Positions 23,055 through 34,928 of a DNA stretch of 64,000 bases are shown one piece after another. The DNA is from Siphonodentalium dalli (Eukaryota > Mollusca > Scaphopoda > Gadilida > Siphonodentaliidae). The stretch is from assembly GCA_032622095.1 (NCBI GenBank), contig CP136068.1, positions 10,895,729-10,959,728 of the forward strand. Direction: 5' to 3'. The position numbers and the translations under genes are program-made. The notes under the pieces were generated by a model. That model was not told the DNA's origin, made no database searches, and saw only the letters and a program-made list of their open reading frames with translations. The stretch's first letter is position 1, and each line of letters starts with the position of its first letter.

Positions 23055-23340
23055 AGTAATGAGTACCTACGTATGTACTCTGGGGTACCTATTGTTTTAA
23101 GAATGTGTAGAATGCCTGGATAGGTACTCCACAAGACCTAAATATAGGTCCTCCACAGAACCTAAATATTGGTACTCCACATAGCCTAAATACAGGTACT
23201 ACATAGAACCTATATATATGTAAACCAGAGTACCTAAATATTTGGCAGGAAGTCTATAGTACCAACAATTAGGTACCCCCTGGGAAAAGCTCAGAACCTA
23301 TGTAGGTACTCCAGAGTACCTATTGTTTTAAGAGTGCATA
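23055..23340. repeat. GGTACTCCA / CCTAAATA interspersed repeat
   Basis: Tandem short units alternate GGTACTCCACA and ACCTAAATAT. Both ends of the block carry AGTACCTATTGTTTTAAGA or a close match (about 23085 and 23318). A related stretch with the same words (GGTACC, CCTAAATATTT, AAGTACCAATT) lies at about 16255-16325, so this is a family. Confidence 0.5.
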
Positions 23341-25490
23341 AATCATGCGATAGTCAAAGTATAAATGGTACCATTCTTTCTTTCTGAGAAAATACTATTT
23401 TAGGGGGGTTGTTATGTATATGCCCACCAGGGGGATAATACACAATTTGCATGAAGGTATGCTGGGGTGGGTGATCCGAGAGGCAAAAACGATTTTTTTA
23501 AAACCCGATGCAAAAGTTTTACAAAAGAACTTTGAACCCATATCTGACACTTATAACGGTTTAGAACATATTATAACTGCTACACAGTCTAAAACACCAT
23601 ACCTATGTTACTGTGAACTCATATGAGCCTTAATGGAGGTGACATTAAGCTACGGCATGTTGCATATGGGACGGTGAGGTGAAAGAAGCTTCGAGAAATG
23701 TAAAATTGAATTAAATAAACTTGTCCTGATGTAACTAAGACATTTGTGCCTAGATAACTGTGTGCATGGAACAAGAGCGAGAACACGTCTCAAACATTAA
23801 TGTGACTATCAATGGCTAGAAAATAACCGTCATCAGTGCATCAAACTATTCAGTGAATTATTTGCATGTGTATCAACTCAGACGATCTGAGATGATCTGT
23901 TACTATCACAACACCTGAAGTCCAGCATAGTGACTGCTTGTCATTTAGTATAATTGAAGTTGCTCACTAAACTAACACAATTGGTATGGAGTAATGCTAG
24001 ATAAGTGGCTGATTGACCGACTAATCTGGGTATAGTGAGAAATTATGGAATTGTGTGTACCATGCACAATGACATAGGTTTGAAGATATCAACAATTTAT
24101 AATATATTTCCTATTGCAGCCTAGTAAATATCCTCTTGTAATTATTTTCAAAATATGTCAACTCTAGTTCAATTGTAGCTTAAGAACTGATATGTCATGG
24201 ACGTGTGTAAAAAATGTCAACAGCGACTCGTAAGTGAAGATTGAGTTCACTGTCCTGAGATGTTATCAGCTTAAAATGTATTACAGCAAAAATAGCCAAA
24301 ACACATGTTTGGCTCAGGTAATATCTTGGAGGGGAAAATGATATATCACTGGATATGCAGGGGATATGTTGGGGAAACTATAATTTGTTTTTGGAAAATT
24401 GGATGCATCTACCTTATAAAGAAAGTTATACTAGTGTCTTGTGTGCATCTATCAACTTCTGGTGGATTACTGTATTTGTCCAGATCGATGCATTATAATT
24501 TCCATATAGCAGTGTCGAATTTGACCGCGATGTTGATCTACTAGTAGCATACTCTCATCACACACTCATCTGGAAAATCCAATGTATGTATGTGGTAGAC
24601 AAAATAAAAGCCTCAAGTCAGTATGTGGAAATGTTTTGACTGTATTACAAAACATCAATTAAAACAGCCCTGAAACAGGTTAAACTGTCACTTGAACTGA
24701 CATATATAATTTCCCAGTCAAACGAGTAATATTAGTAGGGTTTTGTGCGGTTTTAGACCAAAATTAGTGAAATTTGGAGTAAAAAATATTGATTGTAGGT
24801 TTGGGGGTAATGGGTCCCCGAAAATGCCAGATGCAGGAAAACGGCATACCTTACTGCAATTTCTGAATATCCCCATGTGTTCACAGCACATTTTCACAAA
24901 TATTCAAATATTATTGGCATTACTCATTATATTTGTCTTCCTATATCTCTGCGGCCAATTCAATAGCATGTGTGCTTCATAAGTCATAGCCAATTATAGG
25001 TGACACTTTTTTCTAAATCAAAGTAATTTTTCGAAATTTCGAAAGTTATCGCAAATTTTTCGAACTAACATATATTTTGGTTCAGTATTATATCTTGTTT
25101 TATTCATATATACTTAATATAAATGATATATTTGTAATTTTATCAACGCAGTAACTTTTTATTCTTTGACATTTGTACTGGATGGCGTTTTTATTTTATT
25201 TTAGGGGTAAGAGTTTTCTTCTCTGAACAACCTATTCTGGGACATGTTCAGAAGCGGACAACAAGCACAATCGGACGCGTCATATATGACCTTTAAAATT
25301 AGTAACAGAAACCGTTGATGTAGGGGTTGTAGCCAACTTCTAGACTAGATGCGTTTCTTCGCACTTCAACTGCCATTCAGGAAGTACTTCATTTGAAGCG
25401 CAAGTTCACTCTACGCATGATAGCATGCATTAATAAACATCCCTGATTTATCTGTGGTATGTATAGTGTCGGACAAAGCCACATCGTATT
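23341..25490. other. Intergenic upstream of gene 2
   Basis: No supported gene. An open stretch at 23414-23626 has no recognisable domain. No clear TATA box or initiator could be singled out in the 100 bp before the first ATG of gene 2. Confidence 0.4.
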
Positions 25491-25517
25491 ATGTCCATTG
25501 GTTTTATTACCCCAAAA

Positions 25518-25572
25518 ATGCCTCATCACTTCGGAATACTCGTTTGCTTCGCTGCAATCTTCATTGTGAACG
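25518..25572 (+). CDS. Gene 2, exon 1: signal peptide
   Basis: MPHHFGILVCFAAIFIVN is a short N-region, a hydrophobic core (FGILVCFAAIFIV) and then a polar residue, typical of a secretory signal peptide. The donor is CG|GTGAGT, leaving phase 1. An upstream in-frame ATG at 25491 would add nine residues. I prefer 25518 because it places the hydrophobic core at the usual distance. The next exon starts in the matching phase. The product is predicted to enter the secretory pathway as a surface or secreted protein. Confidence 0.65.
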
Positions 25573-27310
25573 GTGAGTGTATGCCTATATATGTATACAC
25601 TGATTTTTCTTTTCCTGACTATGACTGCGTCAAATGTTTCCAGTCTATAATGTTTTTATCTGCTCCCCTTTTACCAGACCGACATTTCCAAAATACCAAA
25701 ACTTCAACTGCACCCTTGTGTTGCAAATTGCATTTTCTACCTCTTACTTCAAACTGTCCAGCTTTTGGAAAGTTAAAATCGAACACTTGATAATTATGCC
25801 AAACATTCCTGACTGGTGGTAGCGGCAACAACAGTCTGGTTACGTCCGATTTACATATATATATATCAATGCACGGTTTTCTTGGCTGAAAAGTTCAAAC
25901 ATTCAACAAAGTGTTGAACAAACAACACACTGTTATATTTAAAACACATATATGGACCACCAGAGTGTGCATCAGCCACGGAGTTGGAGGTGGTATTTTG
26001 TCAACATAATTGTTTATTTGTTGTGTTGAGGGGCCGCCATTTTAAAACAAAAATTGCCCTATCTAAATTAGGTTTGAGTTTGAAACCATTTCGACATTAA
26101 ATTATCAAAACAAAAACAAGTTGAGTAGCAACATGCATTTCCTCCCCGTGCATGCATAAGACATTGGTTTTGTCGCCAAATTTAACAAAAAACATTTCAT
26201 AGCAAACAATTTTTTGCAAATAGTTTAGAGTATGTTGCCCTCTTTAAGGAAACCATGGTATATACATAACATTAAGTGGACCGACGTATATAATATCACT
26301 GTTGATAAAAGCAACAACAATTTCTGAAAAACCTTTTACCCACAAGCGATAAAGACTTTCTGCATGCGGTTATGTGAATTTGTAAAATGACTATTATAAT
26401 GTGTTTCTGGACATAATGCTAAAAATTAATTTTTAAAAGTGCCAGTATATATTTCAAAAAGAAACCTTCATTGAGGGGACCACAAACTAAATTAAAGTAT
26501 ACGTGTATGTGTAATTTGTAGGGAGACAAACTTTTTTCGTGAAATAACCACGAGACTTCCGGATGTGGTTTCACAAAATCGAGGCATCATCAATGAAATG
26601 AAATGTCTACCTCACAACCTCTCATATTTGGCAATGGACAACTGAAGTAGTTGTTTATAAACAGTAATTATGAATATGTCCTGCATATGTTCATATTATA
26701 TCAGTTGCAATTGTTTGCTAAATGAAGGCAGTTATGACGCCAAAATTACGTTAAAACGTAAGTTGTCTCTGCTGGCTGCAATCCATACATGACTTAATGG
26801 ACATGTCTTAGCGGACAAATGATTTCACCTCACTATAGACAAGACATCATTCTATTGATTTATTTATTGATTGAGAGGTTAACGTCGTTTTAGCCGCTAT
26901 GTCATATACCACGACCATACTGGACATATAAACGCAGACACGTGATTCAATTACTAGTTATATGATACCGGTTTGATTAGTATTGTATATTCAATATTAG
27001 CTACTTTACGGGTATTTAAATTCGTGCTGTACTATTTAAAACTGAGCTAAAATATATATATTTTAGTTTTCTCATTATTAATTTCCGTATAGGCCATAAA
27101 TTAAGGAAAAGTATTGCTAGGGCATCAATCTGACCACAACGTTTATAATACATTGTTGCTATTAGTATTATGTACATTTGTATGGAAAGGTTTGTCAAAA
27201 ACATTTGTCACTTTCTCACAAACTTGAGAATCTAGTTACCTCAGCATTCGCAACATGAAATAACGGCTTTCTTTTAAATATCTTTTTTGACACTGACCCT
27301 TTTGTTTCAG
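25573..27310 (+). other. Gene 2, intron 1
   Basis: AT-rich non-coding sequence. It opens with GTGAGT and closes with CCCTTTTGTTTCAG. No recognisable repeat or exon lies inside. Confidence 0.6.
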
Positions 27311-27664
27311 TCTGCAGAGCTGACTCTTCTATTTTCTGTAGTGAGACAGAAACTTGTCTCATCACAATCACTACGCAAAAATATAGTCCAACAACTGTGA
27401 CTTTGGCGGTTAGAGGTAATGGTGACAATGATCTGACAGCTATATTTCAACTGAATGTCGGTTCCTCAAATGAAGCAGATGAAGTGTATTTGATTGCAGA
27501 TACAGGATACACGGACCGTATCGAATATGTTGGCCAGGCACAGCAAGGTGACATCGCATTCAAACTTCAAAATGTCCAGCTGTCCGATGCAGGGAGTTAC
27601 GGTGCATTTAGTGGTGCTCGTATGGAGGAGTTTGATGGTGATCTAATTATGCTTGTTGTATCAG
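27311..27664 (+). CDS. Gene 2, exon 2: Ig V-like domain lacking the canonical disulfide
   Basis: A 354-nt exon, phase 1 in and phase 1 out, the classic arrangement for an Ig-domain exon. The acceptor is TTTTGTTTCAG and the donor ATCAG|GTAGGT. The 118 residues start VCRADSSIFC. The B-strand-like VTLAV is at residues 30-34, the C-strand-like TAIFQL at 43-48, and the F-strand-like LSDAGSYGAF at 91-100. Family pattern is VTLxC and DxGxYxC with Trp in strand C. Here the two Cys positions hold Val34 and Ala99, and the Trp is missing. Three cysteines instead cluster at residues 2, 10 and 16. The fold assignment rests on motif order and phase, and the ligand is unknown. Confidence 0.7.
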
Positions 27665-28899
27665 GTAGGTTGTATCATTTACTTAACACATTTACATTTA
27701 CTCATTCTTAACACTCTCGATGTTATATATTAATGTCCAATTATACTTATCGAACCAGACACCAATTTAGTAAAAACATATTTGATTACTGCCAAATAAA
27801 CACATAAAATAGGTAAGATCCACCTGACATATTACCATTTATGTCAAGAATCTTGAAACCGATTTCCAGGAATTTATTACAGGAGTATTCAGTATCGGAA
27901 GACCGATCATGATATTTACTGTAAATCCACTGTGTCTGCTCTGTATGGATGTAAACTATATTCAACAGTAACAAACCCATCATGATGACACTAACTTAGC
28001 CAGCAATACACGACTTTTCACCATGTTCACAATTTTGATGGGGTAATGTGATAGAACCCTAGATAGAACATTTAAATATAATGTTAAATTAAAATACCAA
28101 AGGTCAAAAACAGTTTTCATAGTCTTTTCCACGTTTATATTGGGGTTCACTTTAGTTTTAAAATCTAAAAATACATAGTAAAATGAGCATAAAGCACCAA
28201 AATAACACGAAACATATGTTATCATTGGTTGACGTTTAATGTGGGATAATCATGCTATGTTAATTTTGATTACTTCTTGCAAGCTAATAATAGAATAATT
28301 ACTTCTGATAAAGACATAATATGACCATACGTAAACGTAATAAAGCCCACGTAGATTAAATCTGATAGTTTGCAATCCAAAATACATTTATAATAATTAC
28401 CTCTTTTGAATTATACCGGTATCGAAATTAGTCGACAAAATTTCTGTGACAATGATAAAGGGAAATAATGACATTTCTTCCTGTGCTCAAATAGAACTTT
28501 CGAACAAGTGTTCTTTTGTGCGACACTGTTCACATTTTCACAACATGGTATCTACTCGATGTGTTTACTGGTAACATCGAAGATCTGGTCTGCCTGACAG
28601 CGTGGAGATATAATAAAATTACATTACACTATGCTCCAAGTTGTGTGTTGAAATTCGGCACTACATGTGGAGTGTTTGCAGAGTGTGCTGAATAGCTCAT
28701 GGTATGTTGCTACACAGCTAAGTCATGTAGTTCGAAAATATCCAACGTCTATTCAAATCTGAGATGGAAATGCTTATTTGCATAAGTTGGAGGGTATTGT
28801 GTTAGCACATGGTGACGTCATATAGTATAACACAGTTCACAATCTGAAGGAACAAGGCCTGTTACAGTCATGTCGCAAGCACACGGGGTGCTCGTTCCA
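27665..28899 (+). other. Start of the large intron of gene 2
   Basis: It opens with GTAGGT. It is AT-rich with no exon recognised. The next phase-compatible acceptor I consider credible is at the window end. Confidence 0.45.
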
Positions 28900-31800
28900 T
28901 ATCACAACTAAAGAACACATGGGTGACATTAAGAACTAACCACGATTGAACATATAGTGACATTAACGGATTGAGCGACCCATGTCACAGTGTATATATG
29001 CCGCAAGCATATGAACGCATGCATTTGACACTATATATCAATACTTATGTGGGATACATACACAAAACCGAACGCGTGGTTCAGTATATTATTGGTATCA
29101 GTATATCGAACGATTGCAATGTGTAAGGACAGCACGTTCAGCCAACATCCTAAGTGTCATCCTTACGCGACACAGGCATGAACATAATTCCCAAAATTCA
29201 GTCATACCAGAGTCGAGAATATTGTACCCAATTACAGGTTATGTCATACCGTTATCAGGCGTTATTTGTTTGTATGCATAGCGTTCCAACATCAATAATG
29301 TGTACACTGCTACTATATACGTCAATAAATCAATTTTCAATATATACGAGGACATGATGATCAACCTGGGAACGCAATGTGAAATTAAGAAATAGCCACT
29401 ATTGAATACAATGTACCACTACCGGTTGGACAGACTATTGCCATAACTAGTGTATGTCGCAAGCATATGGATGCACTTATGACACGATATCAATGTCGCA
29501 CGCTTGGTATGGAATATATACACAAAACTACACGTGTGGGTTACTGTTGTCAGTATATCGGACGAGTTCAATGGCGTAGGATGGCACAATCTGCCAAAAA
29601 CAGTATTGTTCTCCTTAAGAGACGCGTGCGTGAGTATCATACATCGGCCAGTAACAAACATGCAGTTGGGTCTGTTTACCACACGCTCGATCGATATGTT
29701 CTAACCGACTCTTCCCCACCGATGTCTCTGTATCCACTGTTTCTTGACTGAAAGTGCTCAATTTCAGGTAAAAAAAAACGCATATATTTAACCATAAAAC
29801 TTGCATTTTAGTGACTTCATTTGTAGTTTCTTGCGATAATTGTCATACATGTTTCGATTTAATACGAACACCAAACACCATCAGCACCAACATCCAGTCA
29901 TACACGTATAGTCAAGAATACTGTACCCAATTACTGGTTATGTAAACATGTTAAGGCTTTATTTTGTGCACACTTTGTCCACTGCGCTATTACGTCAATA
30001 AAGCAATATTCAGTCCATATGCCAGGATCCATTGATCGATGACGCAACCATGTGAGCGCCCCTTCCGGAATATCGACTTATCCCAACTCTAGAACGCAAT
30101 GTGAAATTAAGAATTAGCAATGATTGGACTTAGTATATCACTAACGGATTGTCAAACTATTGCATATACTGTATGTCGCACGCATATGGACGCACTTGAC
30201 ACAACATCAATATCGCACGCTTGGTACGGAAAATATATATATATACACACAATATCGCATGCGCGAGTTACACGATCAGTCAAATACTGATTGTTATCTT
30301 TACGCGACGTATGCAAGTATGTACTATACCAGGGGCCACTAACACACGTATGCGGGCTGTTAATCACACGCTGGAACGGCATATTCTTACCGACCCTTCC
30401 CCACAAGTGTCTCTACATCCCTGCTTTACGGATGTTGCTTTACACAATTTCTTCAATAAAAGTGACAAATATATATAACGATTTAAACTCATAGATTTAA
30501 TCACCCAGCCATGCACAGCCTGGAAAGTTTAAGCATTTTAGTGGCTGTTTGTATTTATCCTGCAATATTTGTTTAACCTTTTAATGCTGTGAGCTGCACC
30601 GTGTTCCAATGCCTTCTCTTATATGTGAAGCTTCGTACATGTAAGAGAATGCGTTGGCACAGGGTTTTCATAATATTTCCGGAAAATCAAGTCATGAAAT
30701 TGTTAAATTTAATAGAAACAAAGCACCACCAGCATCAAAACTCTAATAGTAGGTATATATATAGCGGTGAGAACACTACACAATTACTGGTTATGTCACA
30801 ATTCCAACGCCGAATTATATATTTTAATGCGCTCTCATATCACCCATTATCACACTACGCTGGTACATCTATAAAGGACTTTCAGTCTATGTTCTAGGAC
30901 GAGTTGATCCATGTCGCAACCATATGGGCGTTCCTTCTATGGAACGCATTGTTAAATTAAGTAATATCCACCATTGAACTTCCTGCCACTAATGGGTGGA
31001 CATACTATTTCCATATTGTGTATCGCAAGCATATGAAAGCACTTGCCACCATATCAATTGCTTGGATTGAAATATGTTATACAAAACCGCATGTGTGTGC
31101 TCAAGTCGTCAGTCTATCTGACAAGTGCAATGGCGTAATGATAGCTTGACCTGTCAAATACACTTCCACGATCGCATGAATTTCATAAACATTCTGGAAG
31201 TCCACGCCGCATCTTAACATGTTTGCAATGTGTGTGTTCCTACATGTGCAATGGGATCGTGAAATTGCTAGTTAGAAACTGAATTTTTTTTTCGGATTTT
31301 AATGCAATTGCTTGTAGTTAGGCCAAAAAAAAAGTGTCTTGGTTCTCGGGCAATTTTTTTTTCAAATCAATGAGGGAGGGAGGGTTTTATTTTTATTTTT
31401 TTTCTGCGCATAGTAAGCATGGACAAAGATACCTTCCTCTGTCTAGTAATAACCAGAAAGGTAGAGGGAACTGTTATGCATATAAACTCGTTTAGTCTTA
31501 TATAAAAATGACATTGTTCTACCAGTGTATGACTGGGATTACCTAACAATATATAATGCCACTGACATTAACTACTGTTATTGTTGTCTAAAAACTGATG
31601 CCTCCCCATTCTAATATGTGATCCTGAATTTAGTCCTGTGCCTTTCAATTGTATAAAGTTACAATTAGTGTAAGTTGTTCACAATGACTAATTGTAAGAA
31701 GAGCATGAGGATCAGCTAATCATTTTCTACATCATGTTGTAAGCCTGCGAGTCACTTTTTAACACATTACATGTTAGAGCTCAATGCACACTAATATTCA

Positions 31801-32600
31801 ACACATATCTGCTATGGACATGTTGATAAAATATATATATATATATATATTTATTTTTTTTCAAATTTATTTTTTCGTAAGTTTTTTGTCATAACATCAG
31901 GCATTGCAATAAAACGGCCTAATGCGGCACTTTTTATTCAATGCGTCGGGGCCTGAGAACCAAAACTTTTTTTTTGCCTTACCTGTTTAAATATAACTAA
32001 CACAACAAACCATGAATATCAAATCACAATCATACCAAGTAGAGCAGAGAACACTGCAACCAGTTACTGGTATACCACGATGCTAATGCTGTAGTTTTAT
32101 TTTAGTTATACTGAGTTTCCACTGCACTACTGCACCAATAAAGGATCTTTCAGTCCATATGCCAGGACGTGTTCATCAACGTCACAACCGTATGGACACA
32201 CCTTCCAAAATATTGAAACATAACGAGTCTGGAACACATGGTTATGAAAAGAAATGACCAAATTAGCAGACTCTCGCCAGTGTATATATCGAAAGCATAT
32301 GGACGCATGTGCCACTATATATATGAAACGTTGGTATAAAATGTATACTCAACAACTGAGTGTGTGTGTTCCTGTCGTCAGTTTACCATACGAGTGCAAA
32401 TGCGCAAAGACAGCACAATTTTCTGCACGAACAGTGAAATACCTCATATGTTGCATTGTTTTTCTTATGGGATCGCAGGAGTTTCATAAACTTGGGACCA
32501 TAGCACCGATGTTATATTTGATACGGAATCTATCAACCGAGTTAACTAAATTCGATTTGAGCCGAGGTTTACCGAGGCTCAATTAGAATTTAGTGAATGA
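28900..32600. repeat. Degenerate long tandem repeat, about five units of 0.5-1.3 kb
   Basis: A landmark close to TCGCAAGCATATGGACGCA recurs at about 29003, 29457, 30176, 31024 and 32284. Each is followed by ACTATATCAAT, a GCTTGGTATGGAA-like box and CAGTATATC..ACGAGTTCAA. A second landmark, CAATAAAG..CAGTCCATATGCCAGGA with AACGCAATGTGAAATTAAG, precedes the units at about 29330, 29995, 30870 and 32138. Divergence is high, so this is an old array. Short open frames here are not supported as genes. Confidence 0.6.
31319..31982. mobile_element. Possible small inverted-repeat element
   Basis: Left end TAGGCCAAAAAAAAAGTGTC then TTGGTTCTCGGGC is matched by the reverse complement of the right end (AAGGCAAAAAAAAAGTTTTG then GTTCTCAGGCC). 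The arms are about 35 bp and 664 bp apart end to end. It lies inside the degenerate array, where it lengthens one unit. The poly-A portion lowers confidence. Confidence 0.4.
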
Positions 32601-33143
32601 GGTTGATACATTACGAATAAAATGGAACGAGTTTGAGATACCTCTTATCACATGATCAAATAAACGCGAAGTATTCATCGAAGACAGCTATCATAAACTT
32701 CAGCAATCGCAAGTCATTTAAATAATGGCGTGACGTTATCGCACGTGCTAATATTACACGCGTGTCTTACCAATAATTATGAACCTGGTTTTGTGTGTTA
32801 ATTATGTGATAAATTGTGGTATTAAACGTTCATTTAATAACAGGAAATAGTGCCAGGTGACTTCCGGTCTGTCGTATATTTACACTCTTTATTTACACGT
32901 ATATTATGCCTTCCAATATTTTTTCCAACCAGCTATAATCATGAATAGTTTGAAAAGTTATGTCATAATATACACCATTAAATACATCAAAGTGTCTTTA
33001 TTTATCTGGGAATATTTCTTTACACGCGCAAACAACGCACAGTTACATGATAAGTCATCGCATGTCTTATAGACGCCGATGTTAGTTTAGCGTCCCATTT
33101 GTTGATTTAAGTAGGTTTTGTCGAGGCTTTAGATCATGTAATA

Positions 33144-33305
33144 AATATAATCTATAACTCGTCCCCAGAGTATAGACTATAGCAGAATTTACAAAACTCG
33201 TCCACTATATTAGGTCTGGACCTCAACAAAGGCTCGTCCAGATCTAATTTTCTGGAATCGTTTTGTAAATTCCGTTATCATTTAACTGGGGATTCGTTGT
33301 ATATG
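33144..33305. repeat. Imperfect hairpin element
   Basis: GAATTTACAAAACTCGTCCA on the left pairs with TTTTGTAAATTCCGTTAT on the right. Inside are TAGGTCTGGACC and TCGTCCAGATCTA. An outer CCCCAG/CTGGGG box extends the arms to roughly 75 bp. The loop is only a few bases, so the whole sequence could fold back on itself. No coding content. Confidence 0.55.
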
Positions 33306-33976
33306 CTCTCTTTATTGCACACGCTGATCCCTGGAACATGACAAATGTGGCAAGAATGAAAAAATAACAACCGGTATGATGGATGTATTTCATTCTAATA
33401 ACAATATTGCTTGTTGGTGAATTTGGATATAGTTCAAAATAATGCGATCATATTGTTGGCACCAATATTTTATTAATCAGAAGGCAATCTCATCACCCAG
33501 GAGTCTTCTTGTCTTTCCATTACACTTTATGTTAGTCATACATGCACAGGCGCCTTCAAGTGTAAATTATGGCACTTTCCAAACGTAATAGAACAAGATA
33601 TACATTCTCCAGAATTGAAGCCGTGTATATTTTCCTTAGAACAAGTGGATCAATAACATGTACTTTCATAATATGTGTTGCACTGAATAAATAAATACAC
33701 ATTGATCAGCTCCCTGGAGTGAATTCCTTTGTGACTTCAGGTCAAGAATCACTATACTGTGTACAAGTACACATATTACTACCTCCAATATAATTTAGAA
33801 TCGATGATGTATTTTCTGTTATCCCGTGTTCTCATCATTTCCTTCTACTAGTAGTATTATAAGGAAGCTGAAATTTCAACGTTTGTGTGCTTGATGTTGA
33901 TATTGTCTTTGATGTGAAGAACATACCACCACGACAGCCCACAGAATATATTGATTTGACATTTGTGTCATCATAG

Positions 33977-34156
33977 TCACGATACAACAGTTCCATTTAA
34001 TCTCTGATTGTGAATTTTATTTTTACACCTGTCGAAGGAAATTGTCTGATGCCTTTTCAAAATGTATTCAGAACCAGTAAATGTCAGATCACAGAGTTGA
34101 ACTTCTGATAGTTGATATAGTTTGTGTGGTAAGTAGGATGTAGATCCAAAATATCC
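33977..34156 (-). CDS. Possible last exon of an unidentified minus-strand gene
   Basis: On the minus strand, acceptor TTTTCTCTTTTCAG is followed by an open frame of 59 codons (GYFGSTSYLPHKLYQL, then SEVQLCDLTFTGSEYILK, ending RLNGTVVS) and TGA. It opens in phase 0, which matches the candidate exon at 38033-38149. I do not recognise the family. It is rich in charged and aromatic residues and has no transmembrane segment. It could also be a fragment of an old retroposed gene. Confidence 0.35.
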   Translation of the reverse strand, partial: GYFGSTSYLPHKLYQLSEVQLCDLTFTGSEYILKRHQTISFDRCKNKIHNQRLNGTVVS

Positions 34157-34267
34157 CTGAAAAGAGAAAATAAAACACTTTAAGTATACAATAATACATA
34201 CACAATATAAACATGATTTTAACAAGTGGGGTTGCACAACTAATCATTTGATCAAGTGTATGCTATA

Positions 34268-34928
34268 TGGGAGGCCCCTTTCACATTTATTATTTATTTG
34301 CGCTTAAGCGTAAATCATTTGCGCTTAAGCTTAAGTGTAAATATGTGTCTATCAATTTATTTGCGCTTAAGCGCAAATCGTTTGCGCTTAATTGCAAATA
34401 CCTAACACTCCCTTACATCCCTCTGATGTGAATGATTGAGTCCATCTCATATAATATTATCATGGGCCCATACCAGTAGTAGTGGCCCATACATACTGGA
34501 ATGTTGATGAAAAAAAATTCCTATTTTCATAATATCAGAATCCCTGTCCCCAAGAATTTGTGCCTCCATCCCAGAGATATAGTATATTATATAAAAGAGA
34601 CATATCCTGCACAGATCTATACCATTGCCATGGTCATAAAACATCTCGGGTTACTGGGGGATTGTTTCGATCATATGTGGGCTATATAAACTTTAGTGAT
34701 GTGTTTAGGCCTGTGCCATTTGAAATTAATTCAAGGGGGAATCAATGCATATTAATTTTTATTTGCGCAAATGGACTTAAGTGCAAATGATTTGCGCTTA
34801 AGCACAAATTGTTTATGCGTAAGCGTAAATATTTGCACTTAAGCGCAAATGATAGAGGTTATTTGTGCTTAAGCGCAAATATTTGAGCTTAAGCGTAAAT
34901 AAATAATAAATGTGAAAAGGGCCTCCCA
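34268..34928. mobile_element. Inverted-repeat element filled with TTGCGCTTAAGCGCAA palindromes
   Basis: The ends TGGGAGGCCC and GGGCCTCCCA are followed by a TTTCACATTTATTATTTATT homology on both sides. Subterminal zones hold multiple copies of a palindrome close to ATTTGCGCTTAAGCGCAAAT (34307-34400 left, 34760-34905 right). GTATGCT occurs on both flanks (34258-34264 and 34929-34935), a likely but imperfect target duplication because ATA separates it from the left end. The middle has no transposase, so it is non-autonomous. Confidence 0.65.
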
